From assembly GCA_963669155.1 (NCBI GenBank), contig OZ022576.1, positions 21,188,008-21,252,007 of the forward strand: 64,000 bases of DNA, written 5' to 3'. A program made the position numbers and the translations under genes. The notes under the pieces were generated by a model. The model had not been told where the DNA came from. It worked only from the letters and a program-made list of their open reading frames with translations, and searched no databases. Source of the stretch: Arbacia lixula (Eukaryota > Echinodermata > Echinoidea > Arbacioida > Arbaciidae). Below, in pieces: positions 27,801 to 39,800 of the stretch (within the stretch, counting starts at the first letter, position 1; each line of letters opens with the position of its first letter).

Positions 27801-30800
27801 GGTCAAAGGTCATTTGAGGTCATACGTTAAAGTTTACCTGCAAGACTCTCTTTTGACAAATAACTTCACATGGGTTGCTTGGATTACAACCTAACTTGGG
27901 TCATAGATGCACTGGGGGTACCTACATGTTATGGTGCTGTTGGAGGTCACAGGATAAGGTCAAAGGTCATTTGAGGTCATACGTTAAAGTTTACCTGCAA
28001 GACTCTCTTATGATCCATAACTTCACATGGGTTGCTTGGATTACAACCTAACTTGGGTCATAGATGCACTGGGGGTACCTTCATGTTATGGTGGCGTTGG
28101 AGGTCACAGGATAAGGTCAAAGGTCATTTGAGGTCATACGTTAAAGTTTACTTGCAAGACTCTCTTATCACACATAACTCATCACATGTTGCTACAATGG
28201 CAATCAAACTTGGATGATGGATGCACTGGGGGCACCTGCATGTTATTGTGCTGTAAGAGGTCACATGATAAGGTCAAAGGTCATTTGCGGTCATACATTA
28301 AAGTTTACTTGCAAGACTCTTAGTGAAGGCTTCCTAACTTGTGCACAGAATTGTGTGAGCATGTGTGAGCTTTACTGACGGAGATTTAGGCAAACATTAC
28401 TCATGCACATTTATGCAAATTTATTCAAAGTCACTACTTTGCACCTGATTTTGATGTTGTCTGTTTAAAGTTGCTTATTTGTTTGTTTCAGTTTTCTTTT
28501 GCGTAGCAACGGAGATCGCGATATTTCTGGTTATTTTCGCAAGTGGGCGAGACACAATATTGCTAATGCCTTGTTCTATGTTAAAGTTTACCTGCAAGAC
28601 TCTCTTTTGACAAATAACTTCACATAGGTTGCTTGGATTACAACCTAACGTGGGTCATAGATGCACTGGGGGTACCTCCATGTTATGGTGCCGTTGGAGG
28701 TCACAGGATAAGGTCAAAGGTCATTTGAGGTCATACGTTAAAGTTTACCTGCAAGACTCTCTTTTGACAAATAACTTCACATAGGTTGCTTGGATTACAA
28801 CCTAACTTGGGTCATAGATGCACTGGGGGTACCTTCATGTTATGGTGCTGTTGGAGGTCACAGGATAAGTTCAAAGGTCATTTGAGGTCATACATTAAAG
28901 TTTACTTGCAAGACTCTTGGTGAAGGCTTCCTAACTTGTGCACAGAATTGTGTGAGCATGTGTGAGCATTACTGATGTAGATTTAGGCAAACATTACTCA
29001 TGCACAACTTTATTCCATGTTCAGTTTTCAACTGCAGCACTAATTTTAACCTTTTTACATTTCTATGCCCCCCAGAGACAAAGTTTACTTCGCCTCTATT
29101 GTGCAACTGATTATCATCCTGTTTTGTCTTTGTCTAATCTAATAGAACTTGGTGGAGGCTTTTTATTCCATCTCAAAGAAGGGGGAAGGTGAGGGAGGGG
29201 GAGTAGATAGAGGAAGTAGCATTGCGTGAAATAGCCCTTCTCATTTATGGAATGTTACATTCTATGGCAGATATTTCACAATCAGCCAGGAATACAATTC
29301 TTTTGCGTAGCAACGGAGATCGCGATATTTCTGGTTATTTTCGCAAGTGGGCGAGACACAATATTGCTAATGCCTTGTATTAATATTGTTGTTATCATTT
29401 ATATAAGATTGTTATTGTCTATTGTTCCCTTCTCCTCTAGAGCCCCCTGCCGTGGTGACCAACCCAACCTCCCAGTCCGTGGATGCCCGCACCAGACTCA
29501 CCTTTTCATGCTCCTTCCAGAACGTCGAAAGCTTTGAGTGGTACAAGGATTCAGTCCTCGTCACGGGCAGCTCCAACCAGTCGCCCCTCGTCATCAACCC
29601 AGTCCTTGCCGAAGACCAAGGCTACTATCTCTGTCGGGCTGTCGGGATCAATGGTGATGTTGTAGAGACCAATGCAGCGCTGCTCCAAGTAAACGGTAGG
29701 TTTATGCAAATTTATCGCCAAAGCTTTTGATATGCAATACTTATGACATTATTTGTCTGTACAAAAACAACTTCAAGAATGTGAGAATTTTTTATTTGTT
29801 ACTGGTAAATATTTTCTTTCTATCCTCTACTCACAGATTTTGATAACTATTGAGTGATAGCATTATTCAACTTGATATTCATTTGAGAATTGTGTCTTAT
29901 TTTTTACTGGTAAACATTTTCTTTCTATCCTTTACTCACAGATGTTGATAACTATTGAGTGATAGCATTATTCAACTTGATATTCATTTGAGAATTGTGT
30001 CTTATTTTTTACTGGTAAACATTTTCTTTCTATCCTTTACTCACAGATGTTGATAACTTTGTAGTGACAGCATCATTCAACTTGGCATTCAACTCCAGTC
30101 TAACGGACAAAAGCTCTGTGTTTTATCAGAACACAGCGAACACGGTGATAAACTTTGTGAGTATTAAGATGGCATCCATGTTTCAGTAGATCTGTAATTG
30201 GTGCATGACACCAAGATAGAAACTCTTCTTCCTAGATCACAGAGTTGTTGGAAAGTTTGAAGTCGTCTGCCAGTCCATTCGTATGCTCTCTTAACAATCT
30301 TTTGCCAAGTTGAGTGAGATTTGCTCCTTCTGTGGGATCCATGAAAATGACATAGTGTTCATGTACTTTAAACTTGCACTTGTGTGTGCTTCATTGAATA
30401 GATTAGATTGTGGGTGACATACCATCTTTCTCTTTCTCCAAATGTATGCTTTACTAACTAGTTTCTTGGGACCCTGTAGAAAAAAGGGTTATAAAAGATA
30501 TTCCAGTTATTTACAATACAATGGCTGACTTAAAGTCTTTCATGAGATGTATGCCTATTGTGTTTACTGAAAATTACTGAATTCTGTCCCATGTGCACTT
30601 TCAGAAAATCACATACAGGAATGTCCCTCCAATGTAAAGCTTTTGATCCCTGGTAGTGTTAAAGGATCTCATGAAACGGTACAATCATTTAAAATGCAAT
30701 TGTCCGGCTTGAGTGATGGCTGGGCTTCTGGCATTAAAGAAGAGTTGTGAAATCTGCTTTCCAACCAACACACCTGTAGATCAAGACACCATTGCAGAAC

Positions 30801-33800
30801 AGCTTCCAAGACCCCTTGTCCGTGCTGGTGAAGAGGTTCCGGTCAGGGAGCGTGGTGACGGACTTCTCACTCTACATCTACAACGGATCTCAGTCAGACA
30901 CCTCCTACATAGAGAGCATCACCTCTACCATGATGAACCTGGCTACCAACTCTGGGGGATTCCTGGATCCAGCTTCCATCCAGACCCTCAGCGCTGGTCA
31001 GTTGGACCTAGGAAATAAGATTGTTGAAGTATTAACCCTCTGTAAAGTGTTGTAAAATGCCACCATCCAGATCCTAAACGCCGGTCAGTTTGATCTAGGA
31101 AATCAGATTAATCAGATTAATGGTGCCCTCTGCAAACTGGTGAGAAGTGTCTCTATTCAGATGCTCATTGCTATTCAGGTCTAACAAAGAAAAAGAAACT
31201 ACTGAAGTTTGATATTCTCAGTGGAGCGGTACAACATGCCTTCATTCAGACAAAGAGTTTCTCAGTCTAACATCAAATACTTTGTCAAGAACTATTGAGG
31301 TATGGGTGGTCATTGCACCTGATACAAGTGTGAATATTGCTTTCTGTAAGGTGATATCAAATGCCAGGATTTAGACTCAGTGCTGGTCAATTCACACAAA
31401 GTGGGCTAAAAAGTCATATCATTTGTCTAGGATTATAAAGACAGTTAGTCATTACACCTAATATGCTGATGATACAAATATTTTCATTTTAATTAAGGTA
31501 AGTTGAATACAGATTTGATATGACCTGTTTCAGGTAAATCTGATCGTTACAAGTTTGTATGTCTTGTTATTGAGGCACGTATCTCAATTCTCTTTCTTGA
31601 TGATGTAGTTCAATAATTTGTGTACCTGTCCCTGAAATTTCTTAACTCATGTATCATGTGCTTGACGATAATTATCTTACAAACAGTGACTTGTGCACCC
31701 ATGACATTCAGCACCGTGTACGGCGAGGCATCCTTTGAATCTGGCGCCATCACAAGTCAAGCAAATTCAACTGGTGCCACTTGCCCTGATTACACACTCA
31801 ACCGTAAGTTCATCTCTCAGTAAAATAAATTTCTGCAGCAAAGTCAAGGCTTAAATTTCCTTCTTATATGTCAGTCTTCTGCATCAATACCATTATTTGT
31901 AGTTCTTCCTGACTTCCATTCTTGGCTCATCTTCTATTTTCTCTTTTGAAATAGTTTGATTACACAAAGGATACTGAAAAGAGTTGTAGCTGTTATATAA
32001 ACAACAATATCTACACATACAAAGAAGGCATGGGGAAACACTGAATTGTTTTTGTTGAAGATGGTCTGAACGTGAATGTAATATTCCTCTCTAAATTAAT
32101 ATGGTATACAGTTCCTTAACTTCCTACATACTTGAGTTTTTATACATTTTGGCAAATAGAACAGTGCTCTGTGCTCGGCTTCTATTCAAGTGTCTATTGC
32201 ATTTCCCCACCAACCTCACCCAGGGATAAATGGGTATCTGGTACACAGATGGGTGTGAAAGGCAATGACAGACTCTGTCCTGACTGTTAGTATAATGATA
32301 TCTTGCAAGGAATGCTTTCCAGGGGATGGAAACGGCCTGGTAAAAATGTGAGTATGCAGGTTTAAAATGTATCCACTAACCAGGGCCCTGAGTTATAAAG
32401 ACCTGCAGTCGATCGCAACTCGACTGGTGGTTGCTATCAATCGCAACTCTGTACATCAGAGATATAGAATTGTGATCAATTCAGATCACAACTCTTTCCT
32501 AAGACAGGGCCCAGGGGCCATATTCATGAAAGCTTACTAGCCTAGTAAGTTACTACAATGCATGCATTGCGATGCACTTTAGCAACTAAGTTGGCTTAGT
32601 AAGGTTCATGAATGTGGCGTCAGGGGTTAACCTGTATGTCCTATGATCTCTGTATTTCCTGCAGGTTTCCAGCATGTGCTTGTGGCAACGTGTGAGGGTG
32701 ACTCTGTGAACCCCTGTGTCTGGGTGTCGCAGGATCACTGCGGCAGGAACCTCACAGCGGACGAACTTCTAGAGATCCTCCTACAGGTTAGCGTCAAATA
32801 GTGCTAATAATGTCAAATAATGACTTACACCAGTGTGTTAGCAGCATAACAAAATATTCTATGCAAGAATCCGTCTAAGCTGAATTGAATAAAAGTCCAA
32901 CAATCTATAGGGTGTTTAACAAGCAAAAATATTGAGTGGCAATGGCATCATTCCTCCTGGTTTACAACACTTCTGGGTTAACATGGCGAGAAACATGCAT
33001 TCTTTTATTTAAATACTGATTAGATCACATACAGGTACATGAACTCCAAAGTTGTTTTTCTTCATCTCATTGTGTTAACCCTGCATGCATACATTCCTTG
33101 TTGAGGAGCAAGTCACAGTGGAGAAGTCTTCTTTTGTTCATCTACATATTTGTTCTTATATTCCGTTATTATTATGCCTCCGCCACGAAGTGGCCGGAGG
33201 CATTATGTTTTCGGGTTGTCCGTCCGTCCGTACGTCCGTCCCGAATCCGTTTCGGCAATATCTTGAGAACCGTGAACCAGATTTGCTTCAAACTTGGTAC
33301 ATGTGTGTATTGCATCAAACCAATGAAGTGTGTAAAATTGGGGTCAAATCTGATTGAGGTTAAAGGTCTAAGGTCATTGAACATTGTGAAAAATTGCCCA
33401 AAATTGACCTTTTTCACAATAAATCCAAATCCAAGGATGTAGCTCTCATTAAACATGGTACACGGATAGATCACTACTTGGGGATAGACTGATGACATTT
33501 TTGGTAAAATTCCTGAAAGGTCAGAGGTCAAAGGTCAATGAACTTTGCCAAAATTGGCTAAAAACTGCCCCAAACTTTATATTTTTCACAATAAATCCAA
33601 ATCCAATGGTACATTACCAACTAAACATGGTGCAAAGATGGATCACTACTTGGGGCTAGACTGGTGACATTTTTGGTGAAATTTCTCAAAGGTCAGAGGT
33701 CTAAGGTCAATGAACTTTGCCAAAAATTACCTAGAAATTGCCCCCAAAGTGATATTTTTCAAAGTAAATCCAAATCCAATGGTACATTACCAACTAAACA

Positions 33801-36800
33801 TGGTGCAAAGATGGATCACTACTTGGGGTAGACTGATAACATTTTTGGTGAAATTTCGCATAGGTCAAAGGTCAATGCACTTTGCCAAAATTGGCTATTT
33901 TTCGCATTGAATCCAAATCTAATGATTCAATTCAAACAAACATCATACAGAGATGTGTCACTTCATGAAGGTAGACTGGTGAAAGTTTGGGTAAAATTCC
34001 TGAAAGGTCAGAGGTCAACGGTTTATGAATGGCCCCCAGATTGATACTTCTCACAATAAATCCAATTATGCATTTCAAGAAAACATGGTAAAAGAATCAC
34101 AAGGATACAAGGATGGATTTAGACAGACTGGTTAGATTGGAAGTCAAAGAAGTAAGAGATCAAAGGTCAAATGAACATTGCCAAACATGGAAAAACAGAA
34201 TGGTATTTTTATTTCACATAGGAATTCACTGGAACATTCTCAACCAAACAAACAGATTTTCTGAAAATAATCTAAATAGAGCTAGCAAAGAGGCGGAGGC
34301 ATATTTATCGACTGCGTGGCAGTCGAATTGCTCTAGTTTTATTTTATTTCCGGATCTCATTGTGTTATTAAATCCATGTGCATGCATGCATTCCTTGCAT
34401 AGGAGCAAATCACAACGGAGAATGCTGAGAGTGTGGCTGAGGAGACTGCTGAAATCACAGAAAACGCTGAGGAACTGACCTCAGATGGTCTGATGTCGGT
34501 AGCAGAGATCATTGAGGACATCACAGAAGTAGCATCGACGGATGTGCAGGTCAGTCAGTCCAGCTTGCTAGATATCAACATGGGGGATGAGGGACATGTT
34601 ATGTGCAAAGTAGAGCCCTTTATGTTACCACAGGAGCTTTATATGACAGCCCGTATGGTTGACACAGGCAACATCATGTCAGTAGTGAAGAAAGCCATGG
34701 AGACATGTTTGCACTGGTAAAACACAACATTCCCATAGGGTAATATGTGACCGCCCAGCTCGAAACCCACAAAAAGTCGCGGGGTACGATTTTCTATAAT
34801 AGACCAAAATATGTCATTTGTGTTGACCACATTAAATTTTTGAAGTTTGTCCTATCTGAAAGAGTGAACATTCCTCTATCTGCTGTCAAAATTTGGTGGC
34901 ACAAGACAAAACCGAGATATTAGCAGTTATTCTGGACCATAATTCTGATAATTCCTTCATACCGGTTGCCATGGGGTTTTGATTAAGATTTTCATTGACA
35001 CTTCTGCTTTGCGCGCATGAATGAACCCAATTTTAAAATCCTGTTTTCTCTCTTTCCTGTGAAACTGCACCTCCAAAACCTCTTTCATTCTAATCACTTT
35101 TTGACTCGGTTAGGATGGTCCAATTTTGACAAGTTATATATCATTTCAAAGCTTAGAACCTACTCTTTAAAACTATGTCAATTCATTTTGGGCGACTTTT
35201 TGTGGGTTTCGAGCTGGGCGGTCACATATGGAGTATGGAGTCTGGCAGAGAAGGAGTTGGCACAGTCAACAGGTTAAATTGTGGAGAGGGATTCATCATC
35301 ACATATAGGCAATGTACTTTAAAGTCATTTGTGTCCATCCATAGGCAATGTATTTAACATCCATTGTGTCCATGCATCCATTTTTGCATAGGTAATATAT
35401 ACCATTGCCATAGGATAGTAAGGAGAGGAGTTCAAGACATTTGGGTCCATCTGTAGTTGATAATGTCAATGATGATGACAAAGTGATCAACATGACAACA
35501 TGTCAAATAGTAAAGAAAGATTTATCATCAGACATAGGCAATGTGCATGAAAACCATTTGTGGCCATCCACAGGTGACAATGTCAATGGTGAACATCGTC
35601 AACAACATCGCGGAATCGTCCAGTGATGAGGAGCTAGAGGAGGCACAGCAGGAGAGCCAGGCGGCGTCCAGGATGGTCCAGGCCATAGAGAACCAGCTGC
35701 TCCTGGTGGAGGTGGAGGACCAGGAGGTCGTCCGCATTGTCCAGACCAACATTGCTGCAGAGGTGAGGATCCAGAGGGAAGGAGGTTCTTACATATGGGT
35801 CACTATATGAATCCTTAACCTTATGCCTAAATCGTAATCTTAGCTTGTGGTACTTAACAAAATTGGAATAGATCATTTTAAGATGGTAACACCATATGGA
35901 ATGTATCAGTCATTAGCCCCTCCCTATTCATCTCTTCCAGGCACTTGATGTTATCCCTGAGGACCTCGTTACGGGGATCTCCATAGTGATGTCTGCAAGC
36001 TCGGACGGGGAGAGCATCTCGGATGCAGACTTCCAGGTGACTGAGGGGATGGTGCAGGGCCCCGTCACCAATGACTCTCAGACGCCCGTTGCCCAGGCAA
36101 CCCTGTTCATCCCCCCTGAGGTGGCCAGCTCCATCCCTGATAGGGCGCGGCTTGTGGCCACCACCTACCTCGAGGCCAGCCTGTTCCCTTCGGAGGAGCT
36201 CACCACACTCAACCAGAACCAGAGTGACTTCAACCGCAGCATCTTCTCCCGCATCATCGCTGCCTCCTTCGGCTCCATCGTCGTCACTGACCTGGACACA
36301 CCCATCCAGCTGACGTTTGTGCCCACAAATGAGGTAAGACGGGTTCGTTGGTATGTGGAGAGTTCTTTTTGAAAGGGTAATAAATCCACCTTGACAACTT
36401 ATATGCTTTTCACACTAGCAAAAATTAGCCCCGTACTATCCTTATCCCCGTACTATCCCCAGCCCCGTACTATTTTTTGAAGCTTTTCACACTGGCATTT
36501 CTTAGCCCCGTACTATTTCTTAAACCCGACTAGCTGTTCTCACTCAAAATCGTTAGCTCCAGACTTTCTCGACAGCTTATGAATATTTATGAATGTACGT
36601 CTTGCACATCGACTCTTTACCACTCGGCATCAAGGTCACTCGCCCGTCGGGCCTTATCTGATTGGTCTCGGCGTTTCGGCCTTGAGAGCTGACACTGCAT
36701 TTCCTTAGCCCAGTACTATTTTTCGTTTCTACTCACACTGGCGCTCTTAGCCCCAGACTATTTGGCTTGGCCCTGCAATTGCGGTGTTAGCCCTGCTTTT

Positions 36801-39800
36801 TTGCAGGGCCAAATAATCCCGGATCATTGGTGGGGCTAGCCTACTTTGGTAAAAACCAATGTGAACAGAAAGTGGTCTAAGCTTAGCCCCGTACTATAGA
36901 TGGGGCTAAGGGGGGGCCTTAGCCCCACCTAAAGTACGGGGCTAAGGAAATTTTTGCCAGTGTGAAAAGCATATTAGGAGCAAACCTAGGCTCTATCTTC
37001 TAAAGATTTGTGATTGATCTGAACTGATTGCATGTCCAATTCTCTGTCTCTCATGTACAGTGTTATGATTGTAATTGATTGCAAATCTTTGTGAGATAAG
37101 GCACAGGTGTCTGAATCTGAGTTTTAATCATCATATCCTTTCTTATTCTAATCACAAATCCTTGTGCCCTTTAAGCAGTAAGTGAGGAGGTAAGTTGCTG
37201 AAGATTTGCAGTGTTTATGAATGTATACCTCTACTGCCCTTTTTTAGATCAACTTTAAGCCATTGTGTCTGTTAATGAAAATTGTGCTATATCCACTTTG
37301 AAAACCTAAGATGAAAGTAGGTTCCTTGATGAAGTTTTAATCATCACCTCCATCTGATCAGTGCTCGTCCACCTAATCCCTATCCTGATAAACTTTATGC
37401 CCAAACAACCAGTAAGAACTAGCAGGATTAGGATTTGTCAATGATTCTCAACCTAATCTCTAAATACCAAGATTTTTGCACTCAGTACCTACTCAAAATA
37501 TTTTTGCAGAATGCAACCAATCCGCAGTGTGTGTTTTGGGACTTTGAGGTGAATAGCTGGTCGACAGACGGGTGTCGGCTCCTGAGCAATGACAGCTTGG
37601 ACCAGATCGTCTGTGAGTGTGATCACCTGACCAACTTTGGTGTGCTCATGGTAAGTTCCTGATGGATCACATCTCCTTGAGGGTTCTGTGGTACTGAATC
37701 ACATGTGTGCACTTCTTGGCTGTTTGAACTATTTGTATGGAATATCGCAGAACTGTATCGAATACAGCATCATGGTTTGTGCATCATGCTACTTTCTGAA
37801 TGTATTTGTAGATACTGCACACTTTCCTACATATCATGATTATTTTCTTGTACTAGTTAGTGGTGGTGTTTGGGCATTTCATGTAGGACTTCGCGGGTCT
37901 CGTGAGTTTTATACAATCAACCTGAGTTTGCTCCATCCTGGTTTCAGGAACTGGTGTATTATATCCAGTCCATATAATAATAGTTAGAGGTGGAATTATG
38001 CTTGTACTTTTGGGAAAGAGTTTATTCACGTTGAAAGTTATTGAAATTAAAGTGAGATTGCATAAGATGTGATTCATTACAAATATGTAATCGGAAGTAC
38101 AACTCTGCCATCACACAATTAACTTTATAGGATATTTATGATGGGGAAGGGAATGAGGTAATGTAAAGTGAGGAATTGCATTAGATGTAAATGTATTCTG
38201 TTTATGAAACCATGACTACATCTTGACTATCTCACGGTAAATTTGCTTCATAATTTTTAATTTGCAGGACATCTATGGCGGGGCAGGTTTGTCTGATCAG
38301 GCCGACTTCATTCTGGAAATCATCAGCTATGTAGGTTGCGCTATGTCCATCTGGGGTCTGGTCATCACTATTCTGACCTACGCTACAAACAAGTAAGATA
38401 TCTGCTGACTACAAGAGTAGAATGGAGAAATTATCTTTTGATTGCACATCAACACTCTTTTGCAAATTCCCAAATGCATGTATAATTTTGTTTTGGTTTT
38501 GATTTTGTGCTGTAACTCTCCATGGTAATCAAAGTGATTACTCAATCTTGTTAGAATATAAGCAAAGAAAAGTGGACCATGCAGGACTTGAACCTGTACC
38601 TCTGCTTGCCAGGTAGCGACACTATCCACTAGGCTAACCACTTGGCTTATGGATAATGATTTAATACTTAGGAATATGGACCCAAGGCCTTCATTTCTCT
38701 TGCTTGTTTAATGTCGTATGTTATTTGATCTATAAAAAGATTGACACATTCAAGTTTACGGTACATAAGTTGCAGCTAACACATCAGATTGTGCTCACCC
38801 AAACCCTGTGTGCGTGCATGCTCACTTGCAGGAAGCTGCGGGAACGGAAGCCCAACCAGATCCTGATCTCCCTGTCGTCTGCTTTGCTGGGCATGTACAT
38901 CATCTTCATGGTGATGATCACCGTGGATACGGAGCGGGGCGTGGAGGAAATCCCCCCATTGCCGTGCTGCATCTTGGCCGGCTTCCTGCACTACTTCACG
39001 CTGGCGTCCCTCTTCTGGATGGGCGTGGAGGGCTACAACATGTACATCCTCTTTGTGCGAGTGCTGGACTCCTACGTGCCCTTCTTTATGCGCAAGTCCT
39101 CGCTTGTTGCATGGGGTGAGAGATGGTCACTTATAACCTTCCTGTGCCTCTGAGGCATTTTTTTGTATAAATAATCTACTGAAATCCAATAGAGTAGCAG
39201 TTTGTCTAGCACTCAGAGGGTTAACCCAGTCTCTGTCTGATTGTCTAATGCACTGTGCTTAATGTAATTCAGCTCACGCTCATGCTCACCTTAGGCTAAG
39301 CTCTTACATATTTAGAATTATTCATTTGATTGTTTTTGTTTATTGGTATCATTTCAAAGATTATTAGCACTACTTCACATATACTTTAATTTCACTCCCC
39401 CCCCCCCCCCCCCCGAAAAGAAGATGCAATTAAGATTCATTAAACAATGAACATTTTCTTGGAAGAGGATCAGTGATCATGGCCAATTGGCCTTGATTCA
39501 GAAGTTTCCCCACTGTAACATTTGATACTAATATTGCTTGAGATGTTTTTATTATTGTTATCTATTGAATACCATTTTATTTGAGCAGAACACAAATAAC
39601 TGTGCATGGTGTTATTAAGCTCTCCATTGTTGTAACTTGTAAGTCTGAGTTTGATTTTTACTCCTTTCCTATTCTTGTAGGAGGACCTATGGTGATAGTA
39701 GCAGTCACTGGCGGGGCAGCTCGCCAGTACTATGCACGCACAGACTTGTAAGTAGACATAATGGGCCTGTCTCCAGCTAATAGAAATGTTTGAGTAGAAC

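Noticed and set aside
38572-38645. Functional tRNA gene on the minus strand
   Set aside because: A and B boxes are good, but the acceptor stem does not pair and the anticodon loop is irregular; a SINE fits better.
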